Origin: Rhodococcus sp. 06-462-5
GTDB taxonomy: Bacteria > Actinomycetota > Actinomycetes > Mycobacteriales > Mycobacteriaceae
NCBI RefSeq assembly: GCF_002258315.1
Contig: NZ_NOYD01000001.1
Location: 62,001 to 126,000 of the forward strand
Direction: 5' to 3'
Length of the DNA stretch: 64,000 nt
The translations under genes were made by a program, and so were the position numbers. The notes under the pieces were generated by a model. The model was not told where the DNA came from, made no database searches, and saw nothing but the letters and a program-made list of their open reading frames with translations. This document shows positions 1-9,603 of this stretch, in pieces. How positions within the stretch are numbered: position 1 is the first letter of the stretch; every line of letters starts with the position of its first letter.

Positions 1-1
1 G

Positions 2-67
2 TTCGTCGTCATCGTTCTCGCCGCAGCGGCCACTACTGCGGGACTTCGATGGGTCGGCCTCAGCTGA
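2..67 (+). CDS. C-terminal end of an upstream membrane protein (partial)
   Basis: The first 22 codons form an open frame that ends in TGA at 65-67. The visible peptide is a hydrophobic run rich in Val, Ala, Leu and Ile followed by a short tail with Arg and Trp. This looks like the last transmembrane helix of an integral membrane protein. The family cannot be told from so little. It lies 15 nt before the IclR gene on the same strand, so a transporter for the substrate of the neighbouring pathway is possible, but that is a guess. Confidence 0.4.
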   Translation, partial: FVVIVLAAAATTAGLRWVGLS

Positions 68-82
68 GTCTGTAACACTGGG

Positions 83-847
83 TTGGTGTCCGAGTCCCCT
101 GTCCAGTCCGTCGACCGCGCGATCGAGGTGCTCGAATACCTTGCCGACCACGGTGAATCCGGCGTGCAGGACGTTGCGGCGCACCTAGAGGTACACAAGT
201 CCACGGCCTTTCGCCTGCTCAGCGCACTGGAATTCCGCCGACTCGTCGAACAACCCGGCGAGCGCGGCAAGTACCGCCTCGGCATCGGCCTGATCCGCCT
301 CGCCACGTCCGTATCCACTCAACTCGACATCACCCGCATCGCACGACCGATCCTGCAGGAGCTCGCCGACACCATCGGCGAGACCGTCAACATCGCTGTG
401 CCCGACGGCAACGTGACCGTCAACATCGATCAGGTCCGCGGCGGCTCGTCGATCATCAGTCACAACTGGCTCGGTGAGAGGTCGGCTCTGCATGCGACGT
501 CCAGCGGGAAAGCCCTGATGGCGTATGACGACTCGCTCCTGAAGGCCGGCGTCGACGGTCATCTCGAACTCTTCACGGCGAACACCATCACCACCAAGGC
601 CGATCTGCTCGACGAGATCGAGACGGTTCGAGCCACCGGAATCGCCTATGCGCGCGAGGAGTTGGAGATCGGACTCAACGCGACGGCGGCAACCATCCTG
701 AGCTACGACGGTTCCGCGGTAGGTGCGATCACCGTCTCGGGCCCCGCCTATCGACTGGACGAGGACCGACTCACGGCCGCAGGGGTATCCGTTCTCGCTG
801 CTGCGCAGCGCGTCTCGACGCTATTGGGCTGGTCCGGTAACGCGTGA
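83..847 (+). CDS. IclR family transcriptional regulator
   Basis: A 254-residue protein of normal IclR length. An N-terminal winged helix-turn-helix (about residues 8-65, with the recognition segment near VHKSTAFRLLSALE) is followed by the IclR effector domain (about 75-250), including the usual ETVNIAV stretch. The start is TTG at 83; GTG at 86 is equally possible. Its 3' end overlaps the convergent Rieske oxygenase gene by 27 nt. The likely targets are the two divergent demethylation operons, which meet at a 36-bp palindrome at 5573-5608. Family assignment is firm; the effector, probably a betaine or an N-methyl amino acid, is inferred from neighbours. Confidence 0.9.
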   Translation: MVSESPVQSVDRAIEVLEYLADHGESGVQDVAAHLEVHKSTAFRLLSALEFRRLVEQPGERGKYRLGIGLIRLATSVSTQLDITRIARPILQELADTIGETVNIAVPDGNVTVNIDQVRGGSSIISHNWLGERSALHATSSGKALMAYDDSLLKAGVDGHLELFTANTITTKADLLDEIETVRATGIAYAREELEIGLNATAATILSYDGSAVGAITVSGPAYRLDEDRLTAAGVSVLAAAQRVSTLLGWSGNA

Positions 848-1966
848 TCCGACCCAGTCGTGGAACGCCCTGATGTGATGCTCGGCGGGCACCAGCACGC
901 CGCCGTCCCGGTACATCCGTGACGACATCGCCGGCTGGCACCGCTCGCACGCCTCGAAGTCCTGCTCGTTGACGCGGTGGAACAGCTCTACCGACTTGTC
1001 CATCGTCGCCGCACTGTGCGGATCTGCCACCACCGCAGGGGCATAGAGCCAATCGCATTCGACGACCGTACGATCGACGGACATCGGGAACATGCGATGG
1101 ATGATGACGTGATCGGGAACCAGGTTGACGAAGACCGTCGGCCTGATCGTGATGGCGTAATACCGTCGATCCCGATCCTCCCCCACACCGTCGAGCGCAT
1201 CGAAGCCATGCGAGCCGTCGACAGTGAAGCCGGCTATGTCGCTGCCGAACTCGGCACCGTGGCCCACGTACGTCTGCGCGGCCATACCGTCGGCGAACTC
1301 GGGTAGTACCTCGGTGAGCTCGGGGTGAATCGTCGCGCAGTGGTAGCACTCCATGAAGTTCTCGACGATGAGCTTCCAGTTGGCCTTGACGTCGTAGACG
1401 ATCCGACGCCCGAGGGCGAGTGAATCCATGTCGTACGAATCGATCGCACCCACACCTCCGAGTCGTTCGCGAACGTCGCCCTGCACCGTCTCCTCGAACG
1501 ACGGGGCCTCCTCGGCCACGCACACCCAGACGTACCCGAGCCATTCCCGTACGTGCACCTTCCGCAGCCCGTACTCCACCCGATCGATCATCGGCATGTC
1601 GATCAGGTTCGGAGCTGCGATCAGCTTGCCGTCGAGATCGTACGTCCATGCGTGATAAGGGCATTGAAAGTTTCGCCGCACCGTGCCCGACGCCTCGGTG
1701 CACAGCGTCGCGCCGCGGTGTCGGCAGATGTTGAAGAACGCGGTCACACCGCCCTTCCGATTGCGGCTGACCAGGACCGACTCTCGACCGATCTGAACCG
1801 TGCGGAATTTACCGGGTTCTCCGATGTCGTCCGATCTGATCGCGCAGAACCACATCTGCTCGAAGATCTGCTCCTGCTCGCGGACGAAATAGGCGGGATC
1901 GACGTAGGTTTCGCCCCTCAGCGTCGGAAGCAGAGTGGGCTGCAGTTCGGGATCGACCATGGTCAT
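821..1966 (-). CDS. Rieske non-heme iron oxygenase, betaine demethylase-like (GbcA-like)
   Basis: A 381-residue alpha subunit of the ring-hydroxylating oxygenase family. Residues 81-105 carry the Rieske cluster ligands C81-x-H83 and C102-x2-H105. The catalytic domain has the iron-ligand motif with H209 and H214 (segment [11 protein letters not shown]) and a later Asp near NEQDFEACE. The ATG at 1966 overlaps the TGA of the upstream oxidase gene by 4 nt, so the two are translationally coupled. Relatives remove an N-methyl group from glycine betaine, carnitine or stachydrine, or oxidise choline. Two following N-methyl oxidases favour glycine betaine to dimethylglycine. Electrons probably come from the ferredoxin and reductase at 5.7-7.2 kb. 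The exact substrate is inferred. Confidence 0.85.
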   Translation of the reverse strand: MTMVDPELQPTLLPTLRGETYVDPAYFVREQEQIFEQMWFCAIRSDDIGEPGKFRTVQIGRESVLVSRNRKGGVTAFFNICRHRGATLCTEASGTVRRNFQCPYHAWTYDLDGKLIAAPNLIDMPMIDRVEYGLRKVHVREWLGYVWVCVAEEAPSFEETVQGDVRERLGGVGAIDSYDMDSLALGRRIVYDVKANWKLIVENFMECYHCATIHPELTEVLPEFADGMAAQTYVGHGAEFGSDIAGFTVDGSHGFDALDGVGEDRDRRYYAITIRPTVFVNLVPDHVIIHRMFPMSVDRTVVECDWLYAPAVVADPHSAATMDKSVELFHRVNEQDFEACERCQPAMSSRMYRDGGVLVPAEHHIRAFHDWVGSRVTGPAQ

Positions 1967-3102
1967 GCCGACACCGCGCATCTCGCCGGGTCGAACAGCG
2001 CAATGGGGTGTTTCGTGGCGCCGTCGATCGCGAGGTCCGCGAGGACTTCTCCGATCACCGGAACGAACTTGAAGCCATGCCCCGAGAACCCGCACGCCAC
2101 CGTCACATTCGCGTGGTCCGGGTGCTTCGCGACAACGAAGTGCTCGTCGGGTGTCGTGGTGTACATGCAGGTCTTCGCATCCTGGTGTGGTCCGGACAGC
2201 GCCGGAAACGTGGTGACGATGCGCTGTTGCAGTCGAGCGATCTCCTCGGGATGCACTGTGCGATCGATGGTGTCGGGATCGCACGGCGTTCCGGCGCGGA
2301 AGAACGAGATCTTCACGCCGCCGCCCTCCCCGTCGATGGCCGGAAAGCCGTAGATCTGATCCGGTCCGTCCCCGCAGATGTAGACGGGGTGGTGCGAGCT
2401 GTCGAAGGCCGCTTCGCCCGACTCCGGGGTGATCCAGTGCATCACCTGCCGTTCGACCACCATCGGTACGCCGATCTCGGCGAGCAGCTTCGGTGCCCAC
2501 GCTCCCGGTGAAATAACCAGTGCACCTGCGGTGTACGTGCCGGCCACCGTGGTCACGGTCACCGAGGAGTCGGTGGATTCCCAACCCAGCACCTTCTCGT
2601 CGTAGCGCAGTTCGGCACCGGCAGCCTCGGCGAGATCGAGATGTGCGGCGACCGTCGTCTCGGGTCGCGCGATGCCCGCCTTCTCCTCGAAGAGGGCGAA
2701 CTCGTCGGGCTGCAGCCGAACCGTCGGGAAGCGCCGCTGCGCCTCGGCGGTGTCGAGTACGTCGTGCTTCAGACCCCACTTCTCCGAGGCCCGCAGGCTT
2801 CCGCCGAACGTGAGCCCGTCGGGCCTTCCCACATAGAGGCCACCGGTTTCGGTGAACACGTCGCGCCCACTGTCCGCGGCGAGGTCGTGCCACAGTTCGT
2901 ACGCGCGCAGGAGCAACGGCACGTAGGCCGGGTCCTCGAAGTACGACTGCCGGTAGATGCGGGAGCCACCGTGACTCGATCCGAGCGCATGCGCAGGTCC
3001 GAACTGGTCGATACCCAGCACCCGCTGTCCGCGTCGGGCGAGGTGACAGGCGGCGGCGCTTCCCATGCCGCCGATACCGAGGACAATCACGTCATACGTC
3101 AT
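1963..3102 (-). CDS. Monomeric sarcosine oxidase / N-methyl amino acid oxidase
   Basis: A 379-residue flavoprotein of the MSOX/SolA family. The N-terminal dinucleotide fold ([17 protein letters not shown]) is followed by the family motif [11 protein letters not shown] with the substrate-binding Arg. Cys312 in KTCMYT sits where MSOX attaches FAD covalently, and Lys345 in GHGFKF matches the oxygen-activating Lys. The product would be glycine, formaldehyde and hydrogen peroxide from sarcosine. It starts 1 nt after the stop of the dimethylglycine oxidase-like gene and overlaps the Rieske gene by 4 nt. Other N-methyl amino acids are possible substrates; the neighbours favour sarcosine. Confidence 0.85.
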   Translation of the reverse strand: MTYDVIVLGIGGMGSAAACHLARRGQRVLGIDQFGPAHALGSSHGGSRIYRQSYFEDPAYVPLLLRAYELWHDLAADSGRDVFTETGGLYVGRPDGLTFGGSLRASEKWGLKHDVLDTAEAQRRFPTVRLQPDEFALFEEKAGIARPETTVAAHLDLAEAAGAELRYDEKVLGWESTDSSVTVTTVAGTYTAGALVISPGAWAPKLLAEIGVPMVVERQVMHWITPESGEAAFDSSHHPVYICGDGPDQIYGFPAIDGEGGGVKISFFRAGTPCDPDTIDRTVHPEEIARLQQRIVTTFPALSGPHQDAKTCMYTTTPDEHFVVAKHPDHANVTVACGFSGHGFKFVPVIGEVLADLAIDGATKHPIALFDPARCAVSA

Positions 3103-3103
3103 A

Positions 3104-5536
3104 TCAACACCTGATCTTGTTCATGTCGGGATCCACCAGCGGTTCGGCCATGACCGTCGCGGGTAGTAGGTCTCGGAAGTACTGCACTGCAACATGATCA
3201 CCGGGTTGCAGCCCCGCCGGTAGCCAGGCGTAGGCCACCGTCTTGCCGATCGTGTATCCGTAGGCGGCACTGGTCACGTAGCCGACCGCGGTGCCGTCCC
3301 GCAGCACCGGCTCCTTACCCATCACCACGTGTGACGGGTCGTCCAACGTCAGGCAGGTCAGCACCGGGCCATCGCCTCCTTCCTGCAACGCCGAGGCTCC
3401 GACGAAGTCTCCCTTGGCTTTTCGCACCGCGAAGCCGAGCCCCGCCTGATACGGATCGTGCTCGGTGGTCATGTCGGTGCCCCACGACCGGTAGCCCTTC
3501 TCCAGTCGGAGGCTGTTGAACGCACTGCGCCCCGCTGCGACCACGCCGTGCGCCTGCCCGGCGTCCCACAGGGTGTCCCACAGCCGCAGTGCGGTATCGG
3601 CGTCGGTGTACAGCTCCCAGCCGAGCTCGCCCACGTACGACAGCCGCAGCGCCAAGACGTCGACCCCGCCGACGTGAATGGTCCTGCCGTTGAAGTACTT
3701 CAGCCCGGTATGCGAGATGTCGGCCGAGGTGAGCGGAGCCAGCACCTCCCGCGCCAACGGGCCCCACAGCCCGATACAGGCGGTGGCACCGGTGATGTCG
3801 CGAACGTACACATCACGGCCGGCATGGCGCAGCATCCAGTCCTCGTCGAGCGGACCGTTCACTCCCACCTGGAACCGATCCTCGGCCACCCGCGCGACGG
3901 TCACGTCGCTGCGCACACCGCCGGTCGCGTCGAGCATCAGTGCGTACGTGACGCTTCCGACCTTCTTGTCGAGCTGGTTGGTCGTCAGGTTCTGAAGTAG
4001 CGCGAGCGCACCCGGTCCGCCGACCTCAAGGCGTCGCAGCGGCGTCATGTCGTACATCGCCACCGCCTCGCGGGTGCGCCAGGCCTCGACGGCGCTGATC
4101 GGTGACCAGAACTTCGCCGACCACGGCTCTCGCTTCGGTGCCTGCCACTGTTCCGGAAGCTGTTCGAGCAGAATGCTGTTCGACTCGTACCAGTGCGGCC
4201 GCTCCCAGCCCGCACCGTCGAGGAACATCGCGCCGAGTTCCTGCTGGCGGCCGTAGAACGGGCTCACTCGCAGCGGCCGCGGTTCCACCTTCGACTGTAG
4301 TGGATGGATGATGTCGTACACCTCGACGAAGTTCTGGGCGCTGGTCCGCGCCACGTTCGACGGCACCAGGTCGGTCTTCTCGAATCGGTACAGATCGCAC
4401 TCGTGCATGTCGATCTCGCTGTGCCCGGTGATCATCTGCTCGGCGAGTGACTTCGCGACTCCGGCAGAATGCGTCACCCAGATCGCCTCGGATACCCACA
4501 GCCCCTGCACTTCTCGTGATTCACCGACGATCGGTGCGCCGTCCGGGGTGAAGGAGAAGATGCCGTTGAACGCGTGCTGCACTTTCGCTTCTCCCAGAGT
4601 GGGAAGGAGCTCGGTGCTGCGCTGCCAGGCGTCCTCGAAATCGGCCTCGGTGAACGGCATCGACGACGGCATGCTCTGCGCGGTCACGTTCTCACTGGAA
4701 CCGAGTTCGCGAGAATCGACGGGCATGGGGCGGTGGTGGTACGAGCCGATTCCCAGGTGATCGCCGTGCTCGCGGTAGTAGAGCCGCTCGTCCTGATGAC
4801 GGAGGATGGGCAGAACCGCTTCGGTGCCTGCTCGACGCGATGGCAGGTCCAACTCGGTCGTGTGCGCGTACTGATGTGCCAGTGGCTGCAGCGGCACCGT
4901 CATCCCGAGTAGATCGCCCAGCTCCGGTCCCCAGAATCCGGCGCAGCAGACGACGATGTCGGCCTCGAAGGTGTGCTCGCCCGCCCGCACGGCCGTGACT
5001 CGACCATTGCTCTGGTCGATCGACGTAACGTCCATGCCGCCGATGAAACGTGCGCCGCGTGCGATGGCCAGCTCGGCCTGCGTCGCGCTGGCCTTGACGG
5101 CCTTGGCCAGGCCGTCGTCGGGGGTGTGCAGACCGGCGAGTATCCGGCCGCGGTCGAGCAGGGGGTAGAGCTCGAGGCAGCGTTCGGCGTCCACCACCTC
5201 CGAGGTCAGGCCCCAGGAGGTGGCGAAGCCGTGGCGTCGATGCAGCTCGTCGACGCGCTCGGGCGTCGTCGCCACCTCGAGGCCACCGACGCCGAGAAAG
5301 CAATCGAGGCTCTTGAACTTCGAAGCCGTGTAGGCAGCGAAGCGCGACATCGACCGGGAGGAATTGGTGGCGAACACCAGGCCCGGCGCATGCGAGGTGG
5401 AACCGCCGGTGAGCGGTAGCGGGCCCTTGTCCAGGACTGTGACGTCGGTCCAGCCGCGTGCGGTGAGTTCGTCGGCGAGGCTGCAGCCGACGATTCCGGC
5501 ACCGACGATCACAACCCTCGGGATGCTCGAGGACAT
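3104..5536 (-). CDS. Dimethylglycine oxidase-like FAD / aminomethyltransferase fusion
   Basis: An 810-residue two-part enzyme. The N-terminal half (about 1-400) is a DAO-type FAD oxidoreductase with [16 protein letters not shown] and GGSTSHAPG, whose His is the usual covalent FAD attachment site. The C-terminal half (about 430-800) is a GcvT-like tetrahydrofolate domain ([29 protein letters not shown]). This layout is that of dimethylglycine dehydrogenase/oxidase and sarcosine dehydrogenase, which pass the methyl carbon to folate. It is the first gene of the minus-strand operon and begins 37 nt beyond the palindrome at 5573-5608. Role inferred: dimethylglycine to sarcosine, between the Rieske demethylase and the sarcosine oxidase. 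Confidence 0.87.
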   Translation of the reverse strand: MSSSIPRVVIVGAGIVGCSLADELTARGWTDVTVLDKGPLPLTGGSTSHAPGLVFATNSSRSMSRFAAYTASKFKSLDCFLGVGGLEVATTPERVDELHRRHGFATSWGLTSEVVDAERCLELYPLLDRGRILAGLHTPDDGLAKAVKASATQAELAIARGARFIGGMDVTSIDQSNGRVTAVRAGEHTFEADIVVCCAGFWGPELGDLLGMTVPLQPLAHQYAHTTELDLPSRRAGTEAVLPILRHQDERLYYREHGDHLGIGSYHHRPMPVDSRELGSSENVTAQSMPSSMPFTEADFEDAWQRSTELLPTLGEAKVQHAFNGIFSFTPDGAPIVGESREVQGLWVSEAIWVTHSAGVAKSLAEQMITGHSEIDMHECDLYRFEKTDLVPSNVARTSAQNFVEVYDIIHPLQSKVEPRPLRVSPFYGRQQELGAMFLDGAGWERPHWYESNSILLEQLPEQWQAPKREPWSAKFWSPISAVEAWRTREAVAMYDMTPLRRLEVGGPGALALLQNLTTNQLDKKVGSVTYALMLDATGGVRSDVTVARVAEDRFQVGVNGPLDEDWMLRHAGRDVYVRDITGATACIGLWGPLAREVLAPLTSADISHTGLKYFNGRTIHVGGVDVLALRLSYVGELGWELYTDADTALRLWDTLWDAGQAHGVVAAGRSAFNSLRLEKGYRSWGTDMTTEHDPYQAGLGFAVRKAKGDFVGASALQEGGDGPVLTCLTLDDPSHVVMGKEPVLRDGTAVGYVTSAAYGYTIGKTVAYAWLPAGLQPGDHVAVQYFRDLLPATVMAEPLVDPDMNKIRC

Positions 5537-5572
5537 GACACGCTCCTAGGGGGTGTACGTCGAGTTGATTTA

Positions 5573-5608
5573 GTTGCACAATACGAACTGCACTTCGTAT
5601 AGCGCAAC
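5573..5608. promoter_or_regulatory. 36-bp symmetric palindrome, likely IclR operator
   Basis: Three pairs of inverted segments share one centre (5590.5): GTTGC/GCAAC at 5573-5577 and 5604-5608, and ATACGAA/TTCGTAT at 5581-5587 and 5594-5600. The site lies between the divergent dimethylglycine oxidase and ferredoxin operons. TTCG/CGAA half-sites are typical of IclR operators. That the IclR protein at 83-847 binds here is inferred. Confidence 0.7.
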
Positions 5609-5713
5609 AGATTCACACGATCGAAACTCGAGCGTTCCATCGCCGCAACGGGGTGATCTCACGCTGGGTACAACACGAGCACTGCACACCCTCAGGTCCC
5701 CGGAGGCCCGACC

Positions 5714-6049
5714 ATGACCGCAACCTTCTCCACCCGCGTCCTGCTCGACGTCGGTCGCGCCGAGGATCTCCCCGACGGCGAGGCCCTGCGCATCACCCCG
5801 GCCGGAGCACCGCCGATCGCGATCTTCAACGTCGAAGGTGAGTTCTTCGCCATCGACGACACCTGCACCCACCAGGACGCCTCACTGTCCGAAGGCTGGG
5901 TGGAGGACTGCGCCGTCGAATGCCCGCTCCACACAGCATGTTTCGACCTACGCACCGGAGCGGCACTGGGTGCTCCCGCGAAGATCCCCGTACGGACACA
6001 CGCCGTACACGTCGAGGACGGGGTCATCCGCATCGCGGTCACTCCGTGA
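5714..6049 (+). CDS. Rieske [2Fe-2S] ferredoxin (MocE-like)
   Basis: A 111-residue single-domain Rieske protein. The cluster ligands lie in two boxes: CTHQDASLSEG (C-x-H) and CPLHTACFDLRTG (C-x2-H). There is no catalytic domain or signal peptide, so it is a soluble electron carrier. The ATG follows a GGAGG about 9 nt upstream. The ferredoxin reductase overlaps its stop by GTGA. It most likely passes electrons from that reductase to the Rieske demethylase at 821-1966 across the shared operator. Partner choice is inferred from context. Confidence 0.88.
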   Translation: MTATFSTRVLLDVGRAEDLPDGEALRITPAGAPPIAIFNVEGEFFAIDDTCTHQDASLSEGWVEDCAVECPLHTACFDLRTGAALGAPAKIPVRTHAVHVEDGVIRIAVTP

Positions 6050-7191
6050 AGTCGGTGACCGTGGTCGGAGCCTCGCTCGCCGGGGTGGCCGCGGCGCGGG
6101 CCTTACGCGATCAGGGTTTCGACGGCCGCATCACGATGATCGGCGACGAAGTGCACCTGCCGTACGACCGGCCGCCGCTGTCGAAGAGTTTTCTTCTCGG
6201 TGACGAATCCGGACTGGGACTCGACATCGACGGCCTCGATGTCGAGTGGCGTCTGGGTTGCGCGGCGACCGCCCTGTCGGGGACCACGGTCTCAACTGCA
6301 TCCGGGGAAATCAGTGCCGATGCGGTGGTGATCGCAACCGGCGCTGCGGCCTGTCGCCTCCCCGGCACGGTCGGGATCGACGGAATTCATGTGCTGCGCA
6401 GCCTGGACAATGCGCGTGCGCTACGGTCTTCGCTGACGTCGGGAGTTCGGGTCACGGTGGTCGGGGCCGGGTTCATCGGTAGCGAAGTCGCCTCCACGGC
6501 AGTGGGACTGGGCGCGTCGGTGACGGTTGTCGAAGCGTCGAAGACTCCGCTTGCCCGCGTGTTCGGCAGTGAGCTGGGCTCACTTATCGCCGGGTGGCAT
6601 CGGAGTGCCGGTGCGGAACTACTGACCGGAGTATCGGTGGCCGGATTCGTCGTCGAGGCGGGCCGAGTGCGTGCGGTGGAATTGGCGGACGGATCGATGA
6701 TCGAGTCGGACGTGGTTGTCCTCGGCGTCGGTTCGGTGCCCAACGTCGGTTGGCTCGACGGATCCGGCTTGGACATCCACGGCGGAGTGGTTACCGATCA
6801 GCGAGGGATCACCGCGAACCCGGCCGTCGTCGCCGTCGGTGACTGCGCTGCGGTGCGAGATGCCACCGGGATGATTCGGCGCGACGAACACTGGACCTCC
6901 GCCGCCACCCGACCTGCCGTCGCCGTCGAGGCACTCCTCACCGGTGGGTCCAAGGAATTCACCGGGCTGCCGTACGTGTGGTCCGACCAATACGCCGCAC
7001 GGATCCAATTCGCCGGACATCACGGACCCGACTGCACCGCCGACATCGTCGAGGGCGACCCCACCACCGGGCCCTTCGTCGCTGTCTACCGACACAATGA
7101 TCGCCCGGTCGCCGTGCTCGCGGTCTCCTCGCCCCGATCCTTCGGCAAATGGCGCCGTCAGGTGGTCGATACCTCGACCCTGATGACCTGA
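6046..7191 (+). CDS. FAD-dependent NAD(P)H ferredoxin reductase
   Basis: A 381-residue pyridine-nucleotide-disulfide oxidoreductase of the ferredoxin/rubredoxin reductase type. FAD fold: VTVVGASLAGVAAARALR near residue 4. The FAD/pyrophosphate region has LPYDRPPLSK. The second dinucleotide fold is VTVVGAGFIGSEVAS (about 140-155), and VVAVGDCAA lies near 265. I chose GTG at 6046 because it overlaps the ferredoxin TGA and gives the family N-terminus; the frame is open further upstream but only inside the ferredoxin gene. It completes a three-component demethylase system. Confidence 0.88.
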   Translation: MKSVTVVGASLAGVAAARALRDQGFDGRITMIGDEVHLPYDRPPLSKSFLLGDESGLGLDIDGLDVEWRLGCAATALSGTTVSTASGEISADAVVIATGAAACRLPGTVGIDGIHVLRSLDNARALRSSLTSGVRVTVVGAGFIGSEVASTAVGLGASVTVVEASKTPLARVFGSELGSLIAGWHRSAGAELLTGVSVAGFVVEAGRVRAVELADGSMIESDVVVLGVGSVPNVGWLDGSGLDIHGGVVTDQRGITANPAVVAVGDCAAVRDATGMIRRDEHWTSAATRPAVAVEALLTGGSKEFTGLPYVWSDQYAARIQFAGHHGPDCTADIVEGDPTTGPFVAVYRHNDRPVAVLAVSSPRSFGKWRRQVVDTSTLMT

Positions 7192-7229
7192 CCGTCCGCT
7201 ATTTCCCTCCGCCAATGGCGCCCCCCAGG

Positions 7230-7285
7230 TCCACTCGATGTGACATTGACCCCCGAAAAGGCCACCGAATGTCACATTGAGTACC
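7230..7285 (-). repeat. 56-bp intergenic palindromic element, copy R1
   Basis: On the minus strand this copy reads as a degenerate left arm (GGTACTC then AATGTGACATTC), the centre GTGGCCTTTTCGGGGG, and the intact right arm TCAATGTCACATCGAGTGGA. It lies between the reductase stop and the start of the second Rieske gene. It leaves the reading frame of the following gene open, so a start at 7240 inside the repeat is tempting but unlikely. One of eight copies in this window. Confidence 0.9.
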
Positions 7286-7344
7286 CACCAACGGGAACAA
7301 TGGTGATCGAACACGGGAAACGATTGTCGACTTTGGGAGCAGCA

Positions 7345-8364
7345 ATGACCGCGCTGGATGCAGTACGACGACGGTGGCCGAAGACGATGCCGCTGCAGCC
7401 GCTGCCGTCGGAGTCGTGGGCCAAGCAGGAGCCCACCTGGAAGGGTGCGAATCCCCAGGTCATCGAGTCGGCCTTGAAGCGTGCGAAGACGCGCACCTCG
7501 GGCAATTGGTTCGTGTTCGCTGCCAGTCGCGACGTCAAGGCCGACAAGCCGTTCGGCCGGTATGTGGGCACCACCGAATTGGTGGCGTGGCGCGACTCTG
7601 CGGGCAAGGTGCACATCGGCCCGGGTGCGTGCCCGCATCTCGGTGCCGCGTTGGATACCGCGAAGATCGAATGCGACACATTGGTCTGCCGCTGGCACGG
7701 TCTCGCGCTCGGGCCGAAGGGCAAGCCCGGTTGGCGTCCGGTTCCCGCATTCGACGACGGGGTTCTGGTGTGGGTACGGCTCGACGAGCTCGGTGCTGAG
7801 GAGCCGACGCCCGTCCCCGTGGTCCCGATCCGCCCGCCCGCCTCCACGGCCATCGCCGGCGTGGTCACTCTCGTCGGAAAGTGCGAGCCCGACGACATCA
7901 TCGCCAACCGCCTCGATCCCTGGCACGGTGCGTGGTTCCACCCGTACTCGTTCGCGCGGCTGAAGGTGGTCAGCGCGCCGACCGAGATCGATGTGCCCGA
8001 GGAAGACGATCGCTTTCTGGTCGATGTGACCTTCCGCGTCAGTCGCGGCATCGGTGTTCCGGTGCGGGCCGAGTTCGTCTGCCCCGGTCCCCGCACCATT
8101 GTGATGCGCATCCTCGACGGTGAAGGAGCGGGAAGCGTCGTCGAAACGCATGCGACGCCGCTGGCCCCCGCAGCCGACGGCACACCGCGTACTGCCGTCA
8201 TCGAAGCCACGATCGCAAGTTCGGATCGTCCGGGATTCCAGATGGCGCGCAAAGCATCCGGCCTCCTGCGACCGGCGATGAACTTCACCGCTGCACGGCT
8301 GTGGAAGGACGATCTCGACTACGCCGAGCGACGCTACGAGCTGCGTTCGCAGGGCCGGGCCTGA
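7345..8364 (+). CDS. Rieske 2Fe-2S protein of the DUF5914 type
   Basis: A 339-residue protein. A Rieske domain (about 45-150) has ligand boxes GACPHLGAALD (C-x-H) and CRWHGLALG (C-x2-H). It is followed by a roughly 170-residue C-terminal region (from about KCEPDDIIANR) that resembles DUF5914 and lacks an obvious non-heme iron motif. ATG at 7345 follows GGGAGC. The frame runs upstream to 7240, but those 35 codons are read through repeat R1 and are not likely coding. In rhodococci such proteins are often found near CrtU carotenoid genes, and one lies at 11559. A role in carotenoid end-group oxidation is a guess. Confidence 0.7.
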   Translation: MTALDAVRRRWPKTMPLQPLPSESWAKQEPTWKGANPQVIESALKRAKTRTSGNWFVFAASRDVKADKPFGRYVGTTELVAWRDSAGKVHIGPGACPHLGAALDTAKIECDTLVCRWHGLALGPKGKPGWRPVPAFDDGVLVWVRLDELGAEEPTPVPVVPIRPPASTAIAGVVTLVGKCEPDDIIANRLDPWHGAWFHPYSFARLKVVSAPTEIDVPEEDDRFLVDVTFRVSRGIGVPVRAEFVCPGPRTIVMRILDGEGAGSVVETHATPLAPAADGTPRTAVIEATIASSDRPGFQMARKASGLLRPAMNFTAARLWKDDLDYAERRYELRSQGRA

Positions 8365-8769
8365 GTGGAGCTATACCACGTGTGCTTTGCCGTGCAGGAT
8401 ATCGATGCAGCGATGTCGGACCTGGCGGCGACGGTCGGTGCACGTTGGCGAGAGCCACGCACGGGCACGTTGGGTGAGTGGACGTATCGCATCGCATTTT
8501 CGATCGACGCTCCATATTTCGAGCTGATCGAAGGGCCACCGGGTAGCCCATGGGACAGTACGACGGGGCCGCGATTTCACCACCTCGGGTTCTGGTCTGA
8601 CGACATGGACCTCGACCGTTCAGACCTGGACGGTGTGGGAACAATGCTGTTCGACGCCTGTCCGCTCGGTCGGCCGTTCAGCTATCACCGAATCGACAGC
8701 ATCGGCGCGAGTGTCGAATTGGTGGACCGCTCAGCCCAAACGGGATTCCGCACGACGTGGGACCTCTGA
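8365..8769 (+). CDS. VOC (glyoxalase/bleomycin-resistance) family protein
   Basis: A 134-residue single VOC-fold protein. The first beta-alpha unit starts LYHVCFAVQDIDAAM and the second starts near RFHHLGFWSDDM, with potential metal ligands His4 and a His in RFHHLG. The GTG start at 8365 follows the TGA of the Rieske gene directly, so it is probably co-transcribed. The family spans isomerases, lyases and resistance proteins; I cannot assign a substrate. A convergent gene ends 4 nt downstream. Confidence 0.7.
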   Translation: MELYHVCFAVQDIDAAMSDLAATVGARWREPRTGTLGEWTYRIAFSIDAPYFELIEGPPGSPWDSTTGPRFHHLGFWSDDMDLDRSDLDGVGTMLFDACPLGRPFSYHRIDSIGASVELVDRSAQTGFRTTWDL

Positions 8770-8773
8770 CTAC

Positions 8774-9241
8774 CTAGCCTTCGACGAACTCGGCGAGTTG
8801 TGCGATGACGGTACCCCAGCCGTCGTGGAAGCCGTACTCCTCGTGCATCTTTCGGTCTTCTTCGTTGCGGTGCATCACGTGGGCGTGGTACTCGGTTCCG
8901 TCGGGGTGGTCGGAGAGGGTGATCACCGCGGTCATGAACAGCTGCGGTGCCGGCCGCCACCCTTCGACGAGGGAGTTGGTGAAGACTATGCGCTGACCGT
9001 CGTCGACAGCGAGGAAGCAGCCGTCGATGTGCGGAGCGTAGTCGCCACCGGATTCGCTGATGAGGGTCCGGAAGGCCCCGCCGGGTCGCGGGTCCCAGCC
9101 GTCCACCCGACATAGAGCAGGCGCGGGGATCCACCACTTCTCGAACTTCGACGGGTCGATCCACGCACTCCACACTGCTGCGCGGGGAGCCTGGATCACG
9201 CGGGAGATGGTCAAGTCCAGGGAAGGATCAATCGATGTCAT
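8774..9241 (-). CDS. SRPBCC / AHSA1 domain protein
   Basis: A 155-residue protein of the START-like AHSA1 family: ISRVIQAPRAAVWSAWIDPSKFEKWW at the N-terminus (residues about 12-37) and a terminal helix with HDGWGTVIAQLAEFVEG. Such proteins bind small hydrophobic ligands and are often paired with an ArsR regulator. Here the start overlaps the stop of the ArsR gene by 4 nt, so the two form one operon. The ligand is not known. Confidence 0.85.
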   Translation of the reverse strand: MTSIDPSLDLTISRVIQAPRAAVWSAWIDPSKFEKWWIPAPALCRVDGWDPRPGGAFRTLISESGGDYAPHIDGCFLAVDDGQRIVFTNSLVEGWRPAPQLFMTAVITLSDHPDGTEYHAHVMHRNEEDRKMHEEYGFHDGWGTVIAQLAEFVEG

Positions 9242-9582
9242 TGCGCTTCACTTTCTTTCGCGGTGTCGGTGACGAACTGCTCGAGGCGATCGGTCCGGGA
9301 TTCCCAGACGGCCCGTTGGTCTCGTAGCCAGTGATCGGCCGCGTCCAGGTTGGCTCGCTCGATCGTGCACGCACGTACTCGGCCCACCTTGCGCGTGCGG
9401 ATCCAGCCACTGCGCTCGAGCAGCTGGATGTGTTTCATGAACGACGGCAGAGTCATGTCGAACGGTTCGGCAAGTTCGCCCACCGTGGCCGGTCCGGAAC
9501 CCAACCGGCTCAACACCGCCCGCCGGGTCGGGTCGGCCAGTGCCTGAAACACATCATCGAGAACGGTCGAATACTGAGCCAT
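9238..9582 (-). CDS. ArsR family regulator (autorepressor, no metal site)
   Basis: A 114-residue winged-helix protein: FQALADPTRRAVLSRLGSGPATVGELAEPF, then the recognition helix LPSFMKHIQLLERSG. Cys pairs of metal-sensing ArsR proteins are absent, as is usual for the subgroup that precedes AHSA1 genes. ATG at 9582 gives a normal N-terminus and sits about 11 nt after GGGGGA; a GTG three codons upstream is too close to that site. A perfect palindrome at 9604-9627 immediately upstream is its likely operator. Confidence 0.87.
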   Translation of the reverse strand: MAQYSTVLDDVFQALADPTRRAVLSRLGSGPATVGELAEPFDMTLPSFMKHIQLLERSGWIRTRKVGRVRACTIERANLDAADHWLRDQRAVWESRTDRLEQFVTDTAKESEAQ

Positions 9583-9603
9583 AAGGCACACTATCCCCCA
9601 GTC

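Noticed and set aside
2020-2893. Extension of the Rieske oxygenase frame upstream to 2893
   Set aside because: That part lies fully inside the sarcosine oxidase gene in another frame and is Arg-rich with no family match; ATG at 1966 gives the normal N-terminus.
6619-8151. Long minus-strand open frame across the reductase and DUF5914 genes
   Set aside because: It is antisense to two genes with clear motifs and passes through repeat R1; composition is that of a high-GC shadow frame.
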